DNA of 64,000 bases from Solimonas aquatica (GTDB lineage Bacteria; Pseudomonadota; Gammaproteobacteria; Nevskiales; Nevskiaceae): positions 235,316 through 299,315 of the forward strand of contig NZ_FOFS01000004.1 of NCBI RefSeq assembly GCF_900111015.1, in the 5' to 3' direction. The position numbers were made by a program, and so were the translations under genes. Position 1 is the first letter of the stretch. The number at the start of each line of letters is the position of its first letter. Of the stretch, positions 46,731 to 54,659 are shown one piece after another. The notes beneath the pieces are model-generated. The model was not told where the DNA came from, made no database searches, and was given only the letters and a program-made list of their open reading frames with translations.

Positions 46731-47522
46731 ATGAGCTTGATTGATATCGGCGCCAACCTCGCGCACGACAGCTTCGATGCCGACTTCGCCGCGATGCTGG
46801 CTCGTGCCCGCGCCGCCGGCCTCAGCCGGATCATCGTCACCGGCAGCTCGCGCGACAGCACGCAGCGCGCCATCACGCTGTCGCGCGAACATCCCGGCTT
46901 TCTCCACGCCACCGCCGGCCTGCATCCACATCACGCCAGCGAGTGGAACGAGGAGCTGGCGGCATTCTTTGCCGAGGCCGCGCTGGCGCCCGAGGTGTGC
47001 GCGCTGGGCGAATGCGGCCTGGATTACTTCCGCAATTACTCGCCGCACGAGGATCAGCGCCGCGCCTTCGCCGCGCAGCTCAAGCTCGCCGTCGACAGCG
47101 GCAAGCCGCTGTTCCTGCATCAGCGCGATGCGCATGCGGACTTCCACGCCATGCTGCGCGAGCATCGCGCGCAGCTCGGCGCAGTGGTGGTGCACTGCTT
47201 CACCGACACCCGCGAGGCGCTGCAGGACTATCTGGCCCTGGACTGCCACATCGGCATCACCGGCTGGATCTGCGATGAACGTCGCGGCCGGCATCTGCTG
47301 GAAGCCGTGCGTGACATTCCCGATGCGCGCCTGCTGCTGGAAACCGATGCGCCTTACCTGCTGCCGCGCACCGCGCCCAAGAGCGCCAGCCGCCGCAACG
47401 AGCCGGCACTGCTGCCTTATGTGCTGCGCGCGGTGGCGCAGGCCCGCGGACAGGACGAGGAGCAGGTGGCGCGCTTCACCAGCGCCAATGCGCGAGTCTT
47501 CTTCGCCCTGCCGGAAAACTGA
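46731..47522 (+). CDS. tatD: TatD family metal-dependent 3'-5' DNase
   Basis: A 263-aa TIM-barrel hydrolase close to E. coli TatD. Diagnostic parts are MSLIDIGANL, TAGLHPHHASEWNE, ALGECGLDYFRN with the metal-binding Glu, FLHQRDAH, VHCFTDTREALQD, GITGWICDERRG and LLETDAPYLLPR. TatD removes 3' ends of single-stranded and oxidised DNA and is metal dependent. The third ATG (46731) is the start because it leads directly into conserved sequence; the two upstream copies of the start belong to the tandem repeat and are out of frame with tatD by the 113-bp unit. Confidence 0.95.
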   Translation: MSLIDIGANLAHDSFDADFAAMLARARAAGLSRIIVTGSSRDSTQRAITLSREHPGFLHATAGLHPHHASEWNEELAAFFAEAALAPEVCALGECGLDYFRNYSPHEDQRRAFAAQLKLAVDSGKPLFLHQRDAHADFHAMLREHRAQLGAVVVHCFTDTREALQDYLALDCHIGITGWICDERRGRHLLEAVRDIPDARLLLETDAPYLLPRTAPKSASRRNEPALLPYVLRAVAQARGQDEEQVARFTSANARVFFALPEN

Positions 47523-47532
47523 AGCGCCGCGT

Positions 47533-48177
47533 TCACACCAGCTTGTGACGCAGCGCCAGATGCACCAGCTCGACATCGCTGTCCACACGCAGCTTCTGCT
47601 TGATCAGGGTGTGGTAGTTGGCCACGGTCTTGGCGCTGAGCTTGAGGATCTCGGCGATGGCACCGGCGCTTTCGCCCTGCACCAGCAGACGGAAGACTTC
47701 GAACTCACGCGCCGAAAGCTGCGCAAACGGATCCTCGCCGCCGAGCTTGTACAAGGCCACCGACTGCGCGACATCCGGACTCAGGAACTGCCGGCCCGCC
47801 GCCACTTCCAGCACCGCGCGCACCAGCACTTCCGGTGCACTGCTCTTGCTGATGTAGGCGCGCGCGCCCAGCTGCATGGCGCGATCGGCCAGTGCCGCCT
47901 CCTCGTGCATGCTGAACACCAGCACCCGCGCCAGCGCCTCGCGCGCCAGGATGCGGCGCAGCAGTTCCAGACCGCTCATGCCGGGCATGGACAGATCCAG
48001 CACCACCACGTCGGGCCGCTCGCTCTGGAACAGGGCATAGCCCTGCTCGCCGCTGCCGGCTTCGGCCACCACCTCGATTTCATGCTGCTCCAGCAGCCGC
48101 CGGAAACCCGAGCGGACGATCGAATGATCGTCCACCAGCATCACGCGCACCCGCGTCGCCGCGCCTGATCCCGCCAC
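47533..48177 (-). CDS. LuxR/NarL-type response regulator
   Basis: A 214-aa regulator with an N-terminal receiver (VMLVDDHSIVRSGFRRLLEQ; phosphorylation Asp61 in VVVLDLSMPG; Lys near AYISKSSAPEVL) and a C-terminal GerE-type HTH (LSAREFEVFRLLVQGESAG, IAEILKLSAKTVANYHTLIK). It starts with GTG at 48177, preceded by AGGAG 9 nt upstream, and follows the kinase-like gene by 3 bp. The same transcript probably carries the beta-propeller and TonB receptor genes, so it likely controls their expression or that of a linked catabolic system. Its cognate kinase is not evident here. Confidence 0.93.
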   Translation of the reverse strand: MAGSGAATRVRVMLVDDHSIVRSGFRRLLEQHEIEVVAEAGSGEQGYALFQSERPDVVVLDLSMPGMSGLELLRRILAREALARVLVFSMHEEAALADRAMQLGARAYISKSSAPEVLVRAVLEVAAGRQFLSPDVAQSVALYKLGGEDPFAQLSAREFEVFRLLVQGESAGAIAEILKLSAKTVANYHTLIKQKLRVDSDVELVHLALRHKLV

Positions 48178-48180
48178 GCT

Positions 48181-48543
48181 TCAGTGCTCCTGGAGATGGG
48201 CCTGATTGCCTGCCCGCATTGTAAGCCCGGGCCGCTCAGGTTCCGGACGCAGCTGCCGCAGCAGGCGGCGCAGCTGGTTCTTGAGATTGACGCTGATCTG
48301 CAGCACCGCCGCCAGACTCTCGGGACGGCGCGCGCGCTGCGCCACCAGCGCCTCGGCATGCAGGGCGCTGAGCAGCTGGCCGATGTCCTCGCGCAGCTGC
48401 TGCTCCAGCACGCGCCGCTCCCGCTCGCGCTGCTGATGCAGCTCGCGCAGCCGGCGCCGCAGGCCCTGCGACAGATACCAGTGCAGCAGCAGGGCCGCAG
48501 TCGCGGCGGCCAGCAACAGCAGCGCGGCGGCGGACAGGCTCAC
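48181..48543 (-). CDS. Kinase-like membrane protein with a degenerate HisKA_3-type helix and no ATPase domain
   Basis: A 120-aa protein starting with GTG at 48543 that overlaps the receptor stop (GTGA). One N-terminal membrane helix (AALLLLAAATAALLLHWYL) is followed by an Arg-rich coiled coil. The segment LREDIGQLL (50-58) and QLRRLLRQLRP (90-100) resemble the dimerisation helices of NarX/DegS-type kinases (HisKA_3), where the motif is normally LHDxLGQ. Here Arg51 replaces the phosphorylated His, and no HATPase domain follows. The gene directly precedes a LuxR-type response regulator. It could dimerise with a separate kinase or be a remnant; both are inferences. Confidence 0.7.
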   Translation of the reverse strand: MSLSAAALLLLAAATAALLLHWYLSQGLRRRLRELHQQRERERRVLEQQLREDIGQLLSALHAEALVAQRARRPESLAAVLQISVNLKNQLRRLLRQLRPEPERPGLTMRAGNQAHLQEH

Positions 48544-50891
48544 GGCGCCGGCAGCGCCCCGAGCTTGAGACTCAGGCCCGCCCACACCGCGCGCGGCGCG
48601 GCCGGCGCGATGGCGGCGACGTGGTGCCAGTCCTCGGGATTGGCCTGAAACGCGCCGTTGTCATCGAAGGGATTGCCCGCCAGCTGGCCGGAAGTCGCGA
48701 AGCGCCGGTCGAAGACATTGTTGAGCCGCGCGAAAACTTCCCAGCGCCGGGCGAAGCGGTAGTTCGAATACAGATTGAGCAGGCCATAGCCACCGATGCG
48801 GCCGGGATCGTCGAAGGTGCTGCCCTGCGGGTTGTCACCCGCCTGATGGCGGTTGTTCTCGTTGCCGCGCAGGAACACGCCGGAAGACAGCATCAGGTTC
48901 GCGCCCAGCGACAGCCCCCGCAGCAGCTCGTACTCACCGCCGAGCTTGGCGCCGTGCCGGGGAATCAGCGGGATGCGATTGCCGTCGGCGACTTCGATGA
49001 AGCCGTCGGCATCGGCGGTGCTGTTGTTTTCCGACACCACGCTGAAGTCGCTCAAGTAACGTGCGTCCACCAGCACGTACTCGGCATGCCATTGCAGCGC
49101 CGCCCACTGTCCGGACAGGCCCAGCTCCACGCCGCGCCGCTCGGTGCGGCCGACGTTGGCGAAGTAACCGGCGCCCGAAATCGAGGAGCTGATGAACTGG
49201 ATGTCGTCGCGATTGAGGGTGCGGAACAGCGCCGCGCTCCAGTTCAGACGCTTGCCGGCAAGGCTGCCACGGCCGCCCGCTTCCCAGGTCTTGGCCACCA
49301 CCTGCTTGAGCGGCGGATCGGCGGCGAAGGCATTGGGCAGCTTGCAGGGCTGGGTGGGATCGGCGCAGCCCAGTTCGATGGGCGTGGGCACGCGATTGCC
49401 TTCGTTGTAATCGACATACAGCGTCAGCGTGGTGTCAGGCGTATAGGTGAAGCCCAGCGCCGGATTGAGCCGGTGAAAATCATGCTCGCCGTTGAGCGCG
49501 GTGCCGATGCGGTCGGCAAGCTCGACCCTGGCCTGGTTGTAGCGCAGCGAGGCGGTGAGATGCAGCAGCTTGTACGGCGACCAGGTATCGGTGAAGTAGA
49601 CGCCGTGATTGCGCTCGCGCCCGATCAGGCTCACGTCCAGCCCGGCATCGCCCAGCGCCTCGGTACGGCGCTGCGCGGTGAGCGTGGCCTCCTGCGTGTA
49701 CTGCTTGAAGTCGCTGCGGCCGTTGTCATAGCTGCCGCCGAGCGTGAACTGGTTGTCGCGCCCCAGCAGCGGCGCGGTGGCACTCAGCTGCAGCGTGGCG
49801 CCGTAGCTGCGCTGCGCGACGCGTGTGCGGTTGTTGGCGGCGTTCTCCTCTGCCAGCTCCTGGCAGTCGCTGGAGTTCGGATCGTTCTCGCAGTCCAGGC
49901 TCTCGTAGTCGTCGGCGTAATCGTCGTTGACGTCACCGTTGAAGGTGTGGGTACGCAGGCCGCGGAAATAGACATTGCCGCCCAGCAGCCACTGCTCGCT
50001 CAGGAAATGACTGGCGCGGGCATTGACCATGTTGAGCTGGTTCCTGGTGTTGTCCGGTGCGGTGAACACCGCTTCATAGCGCTGCTTGAGCATCGCCACC
50101 GGCGCCAGACCGTTGCCGGTGAGATCGGTGTCGGCCCAGGCATAGCTCAGATCGAAGTCAGTGCTTTCGTTTTCCCAGCCGAGCTTGCCGAAGGCCTGCT
50201 TGATGTTGGAGGGAGAAAAATCCCGCCAGCCGTCCTCGTCGAACAGGCTGGCGGTGAGGAAATAGTCGAAGTCTCCCTGCGCCCCGCCGGTTTCCAGGCT
50301 CGCGCTGCTGCGGCCGAAGGAACCGCCCGAGGCCTCCAGCGCCGTGCCCGGATACTGCTTGCCGCTCTTGGTCTGCACCGACAGCGCGCCGCCCAGGGTG
50401 TTGAGACCGAACACCGGATTGGAACCCGGCATCAGGCTCACCGAGGAAATCGCCGACTGCGGCAGCAGATCCCAGTTCACCACATCGCCAAACGCTTCAT
50501 TGACCCGCACGCCATCCACGTACACCGACAGCCCCTGCGGCGTGCCCAGCAGCGGTGAGGCGGTGAAGCCGCGGAAATTCACATCGGGCTGATACGGATT
50601 GTTCTGCGTCTCGTTGACGAACACGCCGCCGAGATTCTGGTTCATGTAATCGGCCAGGCCCGTGCTCCTCTGCTGCTCGATCTGCGCACCGGTGAGCACG
50701 CGCACATTGGCCGGCACCTCTTCCACCGGCGTGCCCAGGCCCGGCAAGGGCGTGGTGGCAATCACGGTGACGGTGGGAATCTCCAGCGCCGCGGCCGGAT
50801 TGGCCGGCGCCTCGTTCTGGGCCTGCGCCGTCTGCACTGCGAACACCGCCAGCACGCCCGCCACCGGGCGCTTGATCCGCCGTCTGTGCAC
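48540..50891 (-). CDS. TonB-dependent outer-membrane receptor
   Basis: A 783-aa receptor. A signal peptide (RPVAGVLAVFAVQTAQAQ) is followed by a TonB box-like IPTVTVIATTP, a plug with GLADYMNQNLGGVFVNETQ and PVFGLNTLGGALSVQTKSG, and a barrel ending VWAGLSLKLGALPAP. The plug starts with an unusual long linker, and an acidic loop (DYADDYESLDCENDPN) contains two Cys. Its start is GTG at 50891 with GGAGG 4 nt upstream. It lies between the beta-propeller gene and the kinase-like gene, suggesting regulated uptake of one substrate. The substrate is unknown. Confidence 0.93.
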   Translation of the reverse strand: MHRRRIKRPVAGVLAVFAVQTAQAQNEAPANPAAALEIPTVTVIATTPLPGLGTPVEEVPANVRVLTGAQIEQQRSTGLADYMNQNLGGVFVNETQNNPYQPDVNFRGFTASPLLGTPQGLSVYVDGVRVNEAFGDVVNWDLLPQSAISSVSLMPGSNPVFGLNTLGGALSVQTKSGKQYPGTALEASGGSFGRSSASLETGGAQGDFDYFLTASLFDEDGWRDFSPSNIKQAFGKLGWENESTDFDLSYAWADTDLTGNGLAPVAMLKQRYEAVFTAPDNTRNQLNMVNARASHFLSEQWLLGGNVYFRGLRTHTFNGDVNDDYADDYESLDCENDPNSSDCQELAEENAANNRTRVAQRSYGATLQLSATAPLLGRDNQFTLGGSYDNGRSDFKQYTQEATLTAQRRTEALGDAGLDVSLIGRERNHGVYFTDTWSPYKLLHLTASLRYNQARVELADRIGTALNGEHDFHRLNPALGFTYTPDTTLTLYVDYNEGNRVPTPIELGCADPTQPCKLPNAFAADPPLKQVVAKTWEAGGRGSLAGKRLNWSAALFRTLNRDDIQFISSSISGAGYFANVGRTERRGVELGLSGQWAALQWHAEYVLVDARYLSDFSVVSENNSTADADGFIEVADGNRIPLIPRHGAKLGGEYELLRGLSLGANLMLSSGVFLRGNENNRHQAGDNPQGSTFDDPGRIGGYGLLNLYSNYRFARRWEVFARLNNVFDRRFATSGQLAGNPFDDNGAFQANPEDWHHVAAIAPAAPRAVWAGLSLKLGALPAP

Positions 50892-50922
50892 AGCTCCTCC
50901 TGTTTTTGTAATGCCCCGGACG

Positions 50923-51882
50923 CTAGCGAATCGCCACGCCCCAGGGCTGCTTGCCCACTTCGATGCTGCTCAGAACCTTGTTGGTGGCGGTGTCCACCAC
51001 CGACACCGTGCCGGAACGGCCATTGGCCACGTACAGCTTGGCGCCGCCTTTGGTGAAGTCCATGTTCCAGGGCCGCTGACCGACTTCGACGGTCGCCACC
51101 ACCTCGTCGCTGGCGGTATCGATCACCGACAGCGTGCCGGCGCCGCCATTGGCGGCGTACACCTGCTTGCCGTCCGGATGCACGGCGATGCCGGCGGTGC
51201 GCAGGCCGGTGGTGATGGTCTTGATGATTTTCCAGTGCCGCGTCTCGATCACCTGCACGCTGCCGGCCGACTCGTTGGCCACGTACACACGCTGGCCGTC
51301 CGGCGTGAAGCCCATGCCACGCGGATGGCCGGCGCTGGCGATGCGGCGCAGTGATTTGTGCTTTTTCAGATCGACCACTTCCACATCGTTGCTGTTCTCG
51401 TTGCTGGTCAGCAGCCAGCGCCCGTCGGGACTGAACACGCAGTGCTCGGGATTTTCGCCGGTAAGCTTGATGGCGCGGGTCTGCGCCAGCGTGGCGACAT
51501 CGATCAGGAGCACCTGATTGGTGTCCTCGGCGCAGACCGCCAGCGTCTTGCCGTCAGGCGAGAGCTGCGCGCCTTCCGGCCCCTTGTTGGCGGCGATGCT
51601 CTTGCGCAGCGCACCGTTTTGCGTGTCGATGGCCAGCACCGCATCGGCCGCGGCATCCACCACCAGCAGCGTGCTGCCGCTGTGATCCACGGCGATGCCC
51701 TCGGGCTTTTGCGCGCTCACGCCTTGGGCCGGCAGCGTCGCCACCACCTGATCCGTATCGGTGTCGATCACCGAGATACTGCCGGAACCGGCATTGGGCA
51801 CATAGGCACGCTGCGCCAAAGCCGGCAGCGCCATCAAGGCCAGGACCATCGCCAGGCTGATGCCCGATCCACTGCTGTTCAT
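50923..51882 (-). CDS. Secreted YVTN-family beta-propeller protein
   Basis: A 319-aa periplasmic protein with a signal peptide (SLAMVLALMALPALAQ) and about seven YVTN-type blades, for example AYVPNAGSGSISVIDTD, VYVANESAGSVQVIET, VYAANGGAGTLSVIDTA and LYVANGRSGTVSVVDTA. Such propellers bind ligands or proteins and often occur beside PQQ-linked oxidation genes and TonB receptors, but no dehydrogenase is in this window. The ATG at 51882 has AAGGAG 6 nt upstream. It heads the minus-strand unit propeller, receptor, kinase-like, regulator, with 31 bp to the receptor. Confidence 0.92.
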   Translation of the reverse strand: MNSSGSGISLAMVLALMALPALAQRAYVPNAGSGSISVIDTDTDQVVATLPAQGVSAQKPEGIAVDHSGSTLLVVDAAADAVLAIDTQNGALRKSIAANKGPEGAQLSPDGKTLAVCAEDTNQVLLIDVATLAQTRAIKLTGENPEHCVFSPDGRWLLTSNENSNDVEVVDLKKHKSLRRIASAGHPRGMGFTPDGQRVYVANESAGSVQVIETRHWKIIKTITTGLRTAGIAVHPDGKQVYAANGGAGTLSVIDTASDEVVATVEVGQRPWNMDFTKGGAKLYVANGRSGTVSVVDTATNKVLSSIEVGKQPWGVAIR

Positions 51883-51948
51883 GCCGCTCTCCTTCCTGAA
51901 GTGATTAAGCCTCGTGCCGATCAGACCTGTCATGCGCCGGACTCCCGA

Positions 51949-51977
51949 GGATGCCCGGGAAATTTTCCCGGACATCC
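51949..51977. promoter_or_regulatory. Candidate operator palindrome between divergent uptake units
   Basis: GGATG-C-CCGGGAAA-T-TTTCCCGG-A-CATCC is symmetric over 29 nt except at single central and junction bases. It lies in the 256-bp gap between the beta-propeller gene and the DUF3649-like gene. A second palindrome, ACACTG-ACA-CAGTGT (52028-52042), lies about 100 bp before the rightward gene. Either could bind a regulator controlling both units, for example the response regulator encoded nearby. Confidence 0.5.
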
Positions 51978-52138
51978 GGCGTTTGTCCATGCCACCGCGC
52001 GGCTTGTGAGCCTCGCGGCTTGTCCCTACACTGACACAGTGTGAGCGCCACGCGTTCACCTGCCGTCGTCATTAGAAGTCTTTGCGCCAGCCGCTCCTGC
52101 CAGCGCCGTATCCAACGCTGAGTCGAGGTGCGAGCCGC

Positions 52139-52420
52139 ATGTCCCCGAAAAATTCCCGAGCGCCGCTGTGGCCGCGATGGCTGCTGGCCGGTCCCCTTGC
52201 GGCGCTGTGCGCCGCCCTGATCATGGCCGGCGGCGCGCTGTGGCTGCCGCGTGGCGCGGCCGGAATCGACAATCTGGTGCTGCCCATCCTTGCCTTTCCC
52301 GCCATCTGGGCGGTGCTGTTCTTCTATGCCTGTCTGACGCGCCACCTGCGCCGCGCCTATGCCCTGCTGCTGGCACTGCTGCTCGCCCATGCACTGGCGC
52401 TGGGCCTGCAGCTGAGCTGA
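52139..52420 (+). CDS. Small membrane protein, DUF3649-like
   Basis: A 93-aa protein with three hydrophobic helices (LLAGPLAALCAALIMAGGAL, LVLPILAFPAIWAVLFFYAC and YALLLALLLAHALALGL). In many gammaproteobacteria a three-gene set next to TonB-dependent receptors encodes DUF3649, PepSY and DUF3325 proteins linked to iron uptake; this gene takes the DUF3649 place, 4 bp before the PepSY gene. The assignment rests on size, topology and order rather than a motif. The ATG at 52139 gives MSPKNSRAPLW. Confidence 0.7.
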   Translation: MSPKNSRAPLWPRWLLAGPLAALCAALIMAGGALWLPRGAAGIDNLVLPILAFPAIWAVLFFYACLTRHLRRAYALLLALLLAHALALGLQLS

Positions 52421-52424
52421 TGCC

Positions 52425-54026
52425 ATGCTGCGACTACCCCAGCACCAGACCAAGACCCTGCTCGCCATCCACGGCTGGTCGGCCGTGCTCCTGGGCCTGC
52501 TGCTCTATGCGGTGATTGTCACCGGAGTGGCTTGCGTGTTCGCCCGGGAAATCGCCGACTGGTCGAGCCCGCTGGAACGAGCGGTGGATGATCCCTATCC
52601 GCGTGGCACGGATATGGCCCTGCGCCGCCTGGCCGCGACGGTGCCGGCGCAATATCAGGAAGAGCTGTTCTTCTATCCGCGCGCGGGCGGACGGCTCTAC
52701 GCCTTCTTCCACCGCCATGAGCAGGACGCCGGGGGCAAGCCGGTGGAGCGCGGCGTGGCCGCCGAGATCGATCCGCTCAGCCTGCAAATTCTCGCGCGCC
52801 GCGAAGGCAGCGCCGATGCCTTGCAACGCAGCGAACGCAGCAATGCGCTGGCCGATTTCATGGTGGAGATGCATGTGCGCCTGCACGTGCCCGATCCTTA
52901 CGGCCTGCTGCTCACCGGCGTGCTGGGACTGGCGATGCTGGTGGCGGCGGTCAGCGGCTTTCTGATTCATCGTCATCTGCTGCGCGAGATTTTCACCCTG
53001 CGGCGCTGGCGCGCGCAGCGCGGTGCGGACGGCGCGCTGCTGGCCTCGCGCGACGCGCATGTGCTGGCCGGCAGCTGGAACCTGCCCTTCTCCTTCATCC
53101 TGGCTTTCACCGGCAGCTATTTCAGCTTCGCCTCGGCCTTCGGCATTCCGGCGATGGCGATGGTGGCCTTCAAGGGCGATCAGGAAGCGATGATCACCGC
53201 CATCGTCGGCCATCCGGCGCAGGAGGACCGTCGCATGCAGGCCACGGCCGATCTCGATGCGATGCTCGCTGATGCGCGCGCGCGCAGCGGCGTGGCGCCG
53301 AGCTTCGTGCAGCTTGAACACTGGCAACGCGCCGATGCACGCGTGACCTTCTTCCTGCCGGCACAGGGCTCGCAGCTGAGCAGCCCCACTTATGTCTACG
53401 ACGGCGCCAGCGGCGCCTTCGTGCAGGAAAAACCGGTGCTCGGCCTGCGACCTTCGCTGGGCGGTGCCCTGGCCGATCTGATGGCGCCGCTGCACTTCGG
53501 CAACTTTGCGGGCCTGCTGTCCAAAGCCCTGTGGTTTGCCCTGGGCTTCGCTGCCGCCTACGTGGCCTTGAGCGGCCTGCAACTGTGGACGCAGCGTCGC
53601 GCCGAAAGCCGCGCCTGGCGGCGCCTGGCGCGCGCGGTGCACTGGGTGGGCTACGGTCTGCCGCTGGCGCTGATCGCCACCGCCCATGCGTATTTCCCGG
53701 CACGCCAGAGCGAGGTGCTGCCGCAGGAAGCCATGATGCAGATGTTTCTGCTGGTCGCCGCGCTCAGCGCGCTGGCGGCGCTGCTGATCCGTGAACTCGC
53801 GCAGCTGCGCCGCCTGCTGTTGCTGGCCACGGCCGTGGCGCTGCTGGGATTGCCGGTGCTGCGTCTGCTCTGCGGCGGCCCCGGCTGGTGGCGCGCGCTG
53901 CAGGCGCAGCTCTACGGGGTGCCCGCGCTGGACCTGCTGCTGCTCGCCGCCGGCATCTGGTGTCTGTGGCTGATCCGGTCGCCGGGCACCCTGCGCATGC
54001 CGTCGCTGCGCGAGCTGCGCTCATGA
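52425..54026 (+). CDS. PepSY-associated TM helix domain protein
   Basis: A 533-aa inner-membrane protein of the PiuB-like PepSY_TM family. It begins KTLLAIHGWSAVLLGLLLYA, with the conserved His in the first helix, continues with two PepSY-like periplasmic segments, MHVRLHVPDPYGLLLTGVLG and SWNLPFSFILAFTGSYFSF helices, LMAPLHFGNFAGLLSKALWF and further C-terminal helices. Such proteins are proposed ferric-siderophore reductases or helpers that use heme-like His pairs to release iron. The start codon 4 bp after the preceding gene and the overlap with the next (ATGA) indicate an operon. Confidence 0.9.
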   Translation: MLRLPQHQTKTLLAIHGWSAVLLGLLLYAVIVTGVACVFAREIADWSSPLERAVDDPYPRGTDMALRRLAATVPAQYQEELFFYPRAGGRLYAFFHRHEQDAGGKPVERGVAAEIDPLSLQILARREGSADALQRSERSNALADFMVEMHVRLHVPDPYGLLLTGVLGLAMLVAAVSGFLIHRHLLREIFTLRRWRAQRGADGALLASRDAHVLAGSWNLPFSFILAFTGSYFSFASAFGIPAMAMVAFKGDQEAMITAIVGHPAQEDRRMQATADLDAMLADARARSGVAPSFVQLEHWQRADARVTFFLPAQGSQLSSPTYVYDGASGAFVQEKPVLGLRPSLGGALADLMAPLHFGNFAGLLSKALWFALGFAAAYVALSGLQLWTQRRAESRAWRRLARAVHWVGYGLPLALIATAHAYFPARQSEVLPQEAMMQMFLLVAALSALAALLIRELAQLRRLLLLATAVALLGLPVLRLLCGGPGWWRALQAQLYGVPALDLLLLAAGIWCLWLIRSPGTLRMPSLRELRS

Positions 54027-54289
54027 GCAGCGCGCAGCTGACGCTGCTGTGCCTGCTGCCCAGTCTCGTCGTGCTGTGGCTGCTGGCCAGCCAGGACCCC
54101 AAACGCCGCCGCAGTCTGCGCCTGCCGCAGCGCCAGCCGCGCCTGCCGCGCACGCCCGGCGTCGCGCTGCTGCTGTTGCCGGGCCTGCTGCTCGGCGGCT
54201 TCGGGCAATGGCCGGCCCTGCTGATGTGGATGGGACTCACGCTGAGTCTGGGCTGGCTGCTGACGCAGCTGCTGGCCTGGCGGGCGTGA
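54023..54289 (+). CDS. Small membrane protein, DUF3325-like
   Basis: An 88-aa protein with helices LTLLCLLPSLVVLWLLA, GVALLLLPGLLLGGFGQ and ALLMWMGLTLSLGWLLTQLL separated by a basic loop (RRRSLRLPQRQPRLP). The start overlaps the PepSY stop by ATGA. Size and position fit DUF3325, the third member of the DUF3649/PepSY/DUF3325 iron-uptake set. It has no catalytic motif. Function is inferred from context. Confidence 0.72.
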   Translation: MSSAQLTLLCLLPSLVVLWLLASQDPKRRRSLRLPQRQPRLPRTPGVALLLLPGLLLGGFGQWPALLMWMGLTLSLGWLLTQLLAWRA

Positions 54290-54462
54290 ATGCACAGCGC
54301 GCAGTCAAACCGCTCGTCGCTTGCGGGCTGGCTGTTACCGATTCACTTGATCGCCTGATCCAGCCTGGGTTTCGTGCGCCCTCCGGCGCCCGGGGCCGAA
54401 GCTCCCCCGCAGGTCGCTGCCGCTGTCTTTGCTCGCGCAAGGAGAGTACCCGAGCCGGCGCA

Positions 54463-54545
54463 GCCCGGATGCAGCGCAGCGGAATCCGGGGGCTCATGGT
54501 CCACCACCATCAACCGCCCCGGATCACGCTGCGCTTCATCCGGGC
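54463..54545. repeat. 83-nt imperfect inverted repeat
   Basis: Arms 54463-54491 and 54517-54545 (29 nt each) are inverted copies with few mismatches, both carrying GCCCGGAT and GCGCAGCG cores in their arms. The 25-nt spacer contains its own ATGGT/ACCAT pair. It resembles the widespread short extragenic palindromes of proteobacteria. It lies in the 370-bp gap 54290-54659, where I see no gene. Confidence 0.7.
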
Positions 54546-54625
54546 GACACAAGCTGCTGTTGCTGCGGCTTCCGGCTTTGGACTCCCCGTCTCTGGCGCC
54601 GAGTTGTACGGCGCGCGCTTCGGGA

Positions 54626-54648
54626 GAGCCGGACAGGAAGTCCGGCTC
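54626..54648 (-). terminator. Hairpin after the ankyrin gene
   Basis: GAGCCGGAC (54626-54634) and GTCCGGCTC (54640-54648) form a perfect 9-bp stem 11 nt after the ankyrin stop on the minus strand. There is no T tract, so it may be Rho-assisted or only stabilising. Confidence 0.5.
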
Positions 54649-54659
54649 AGCTGCCCGGC

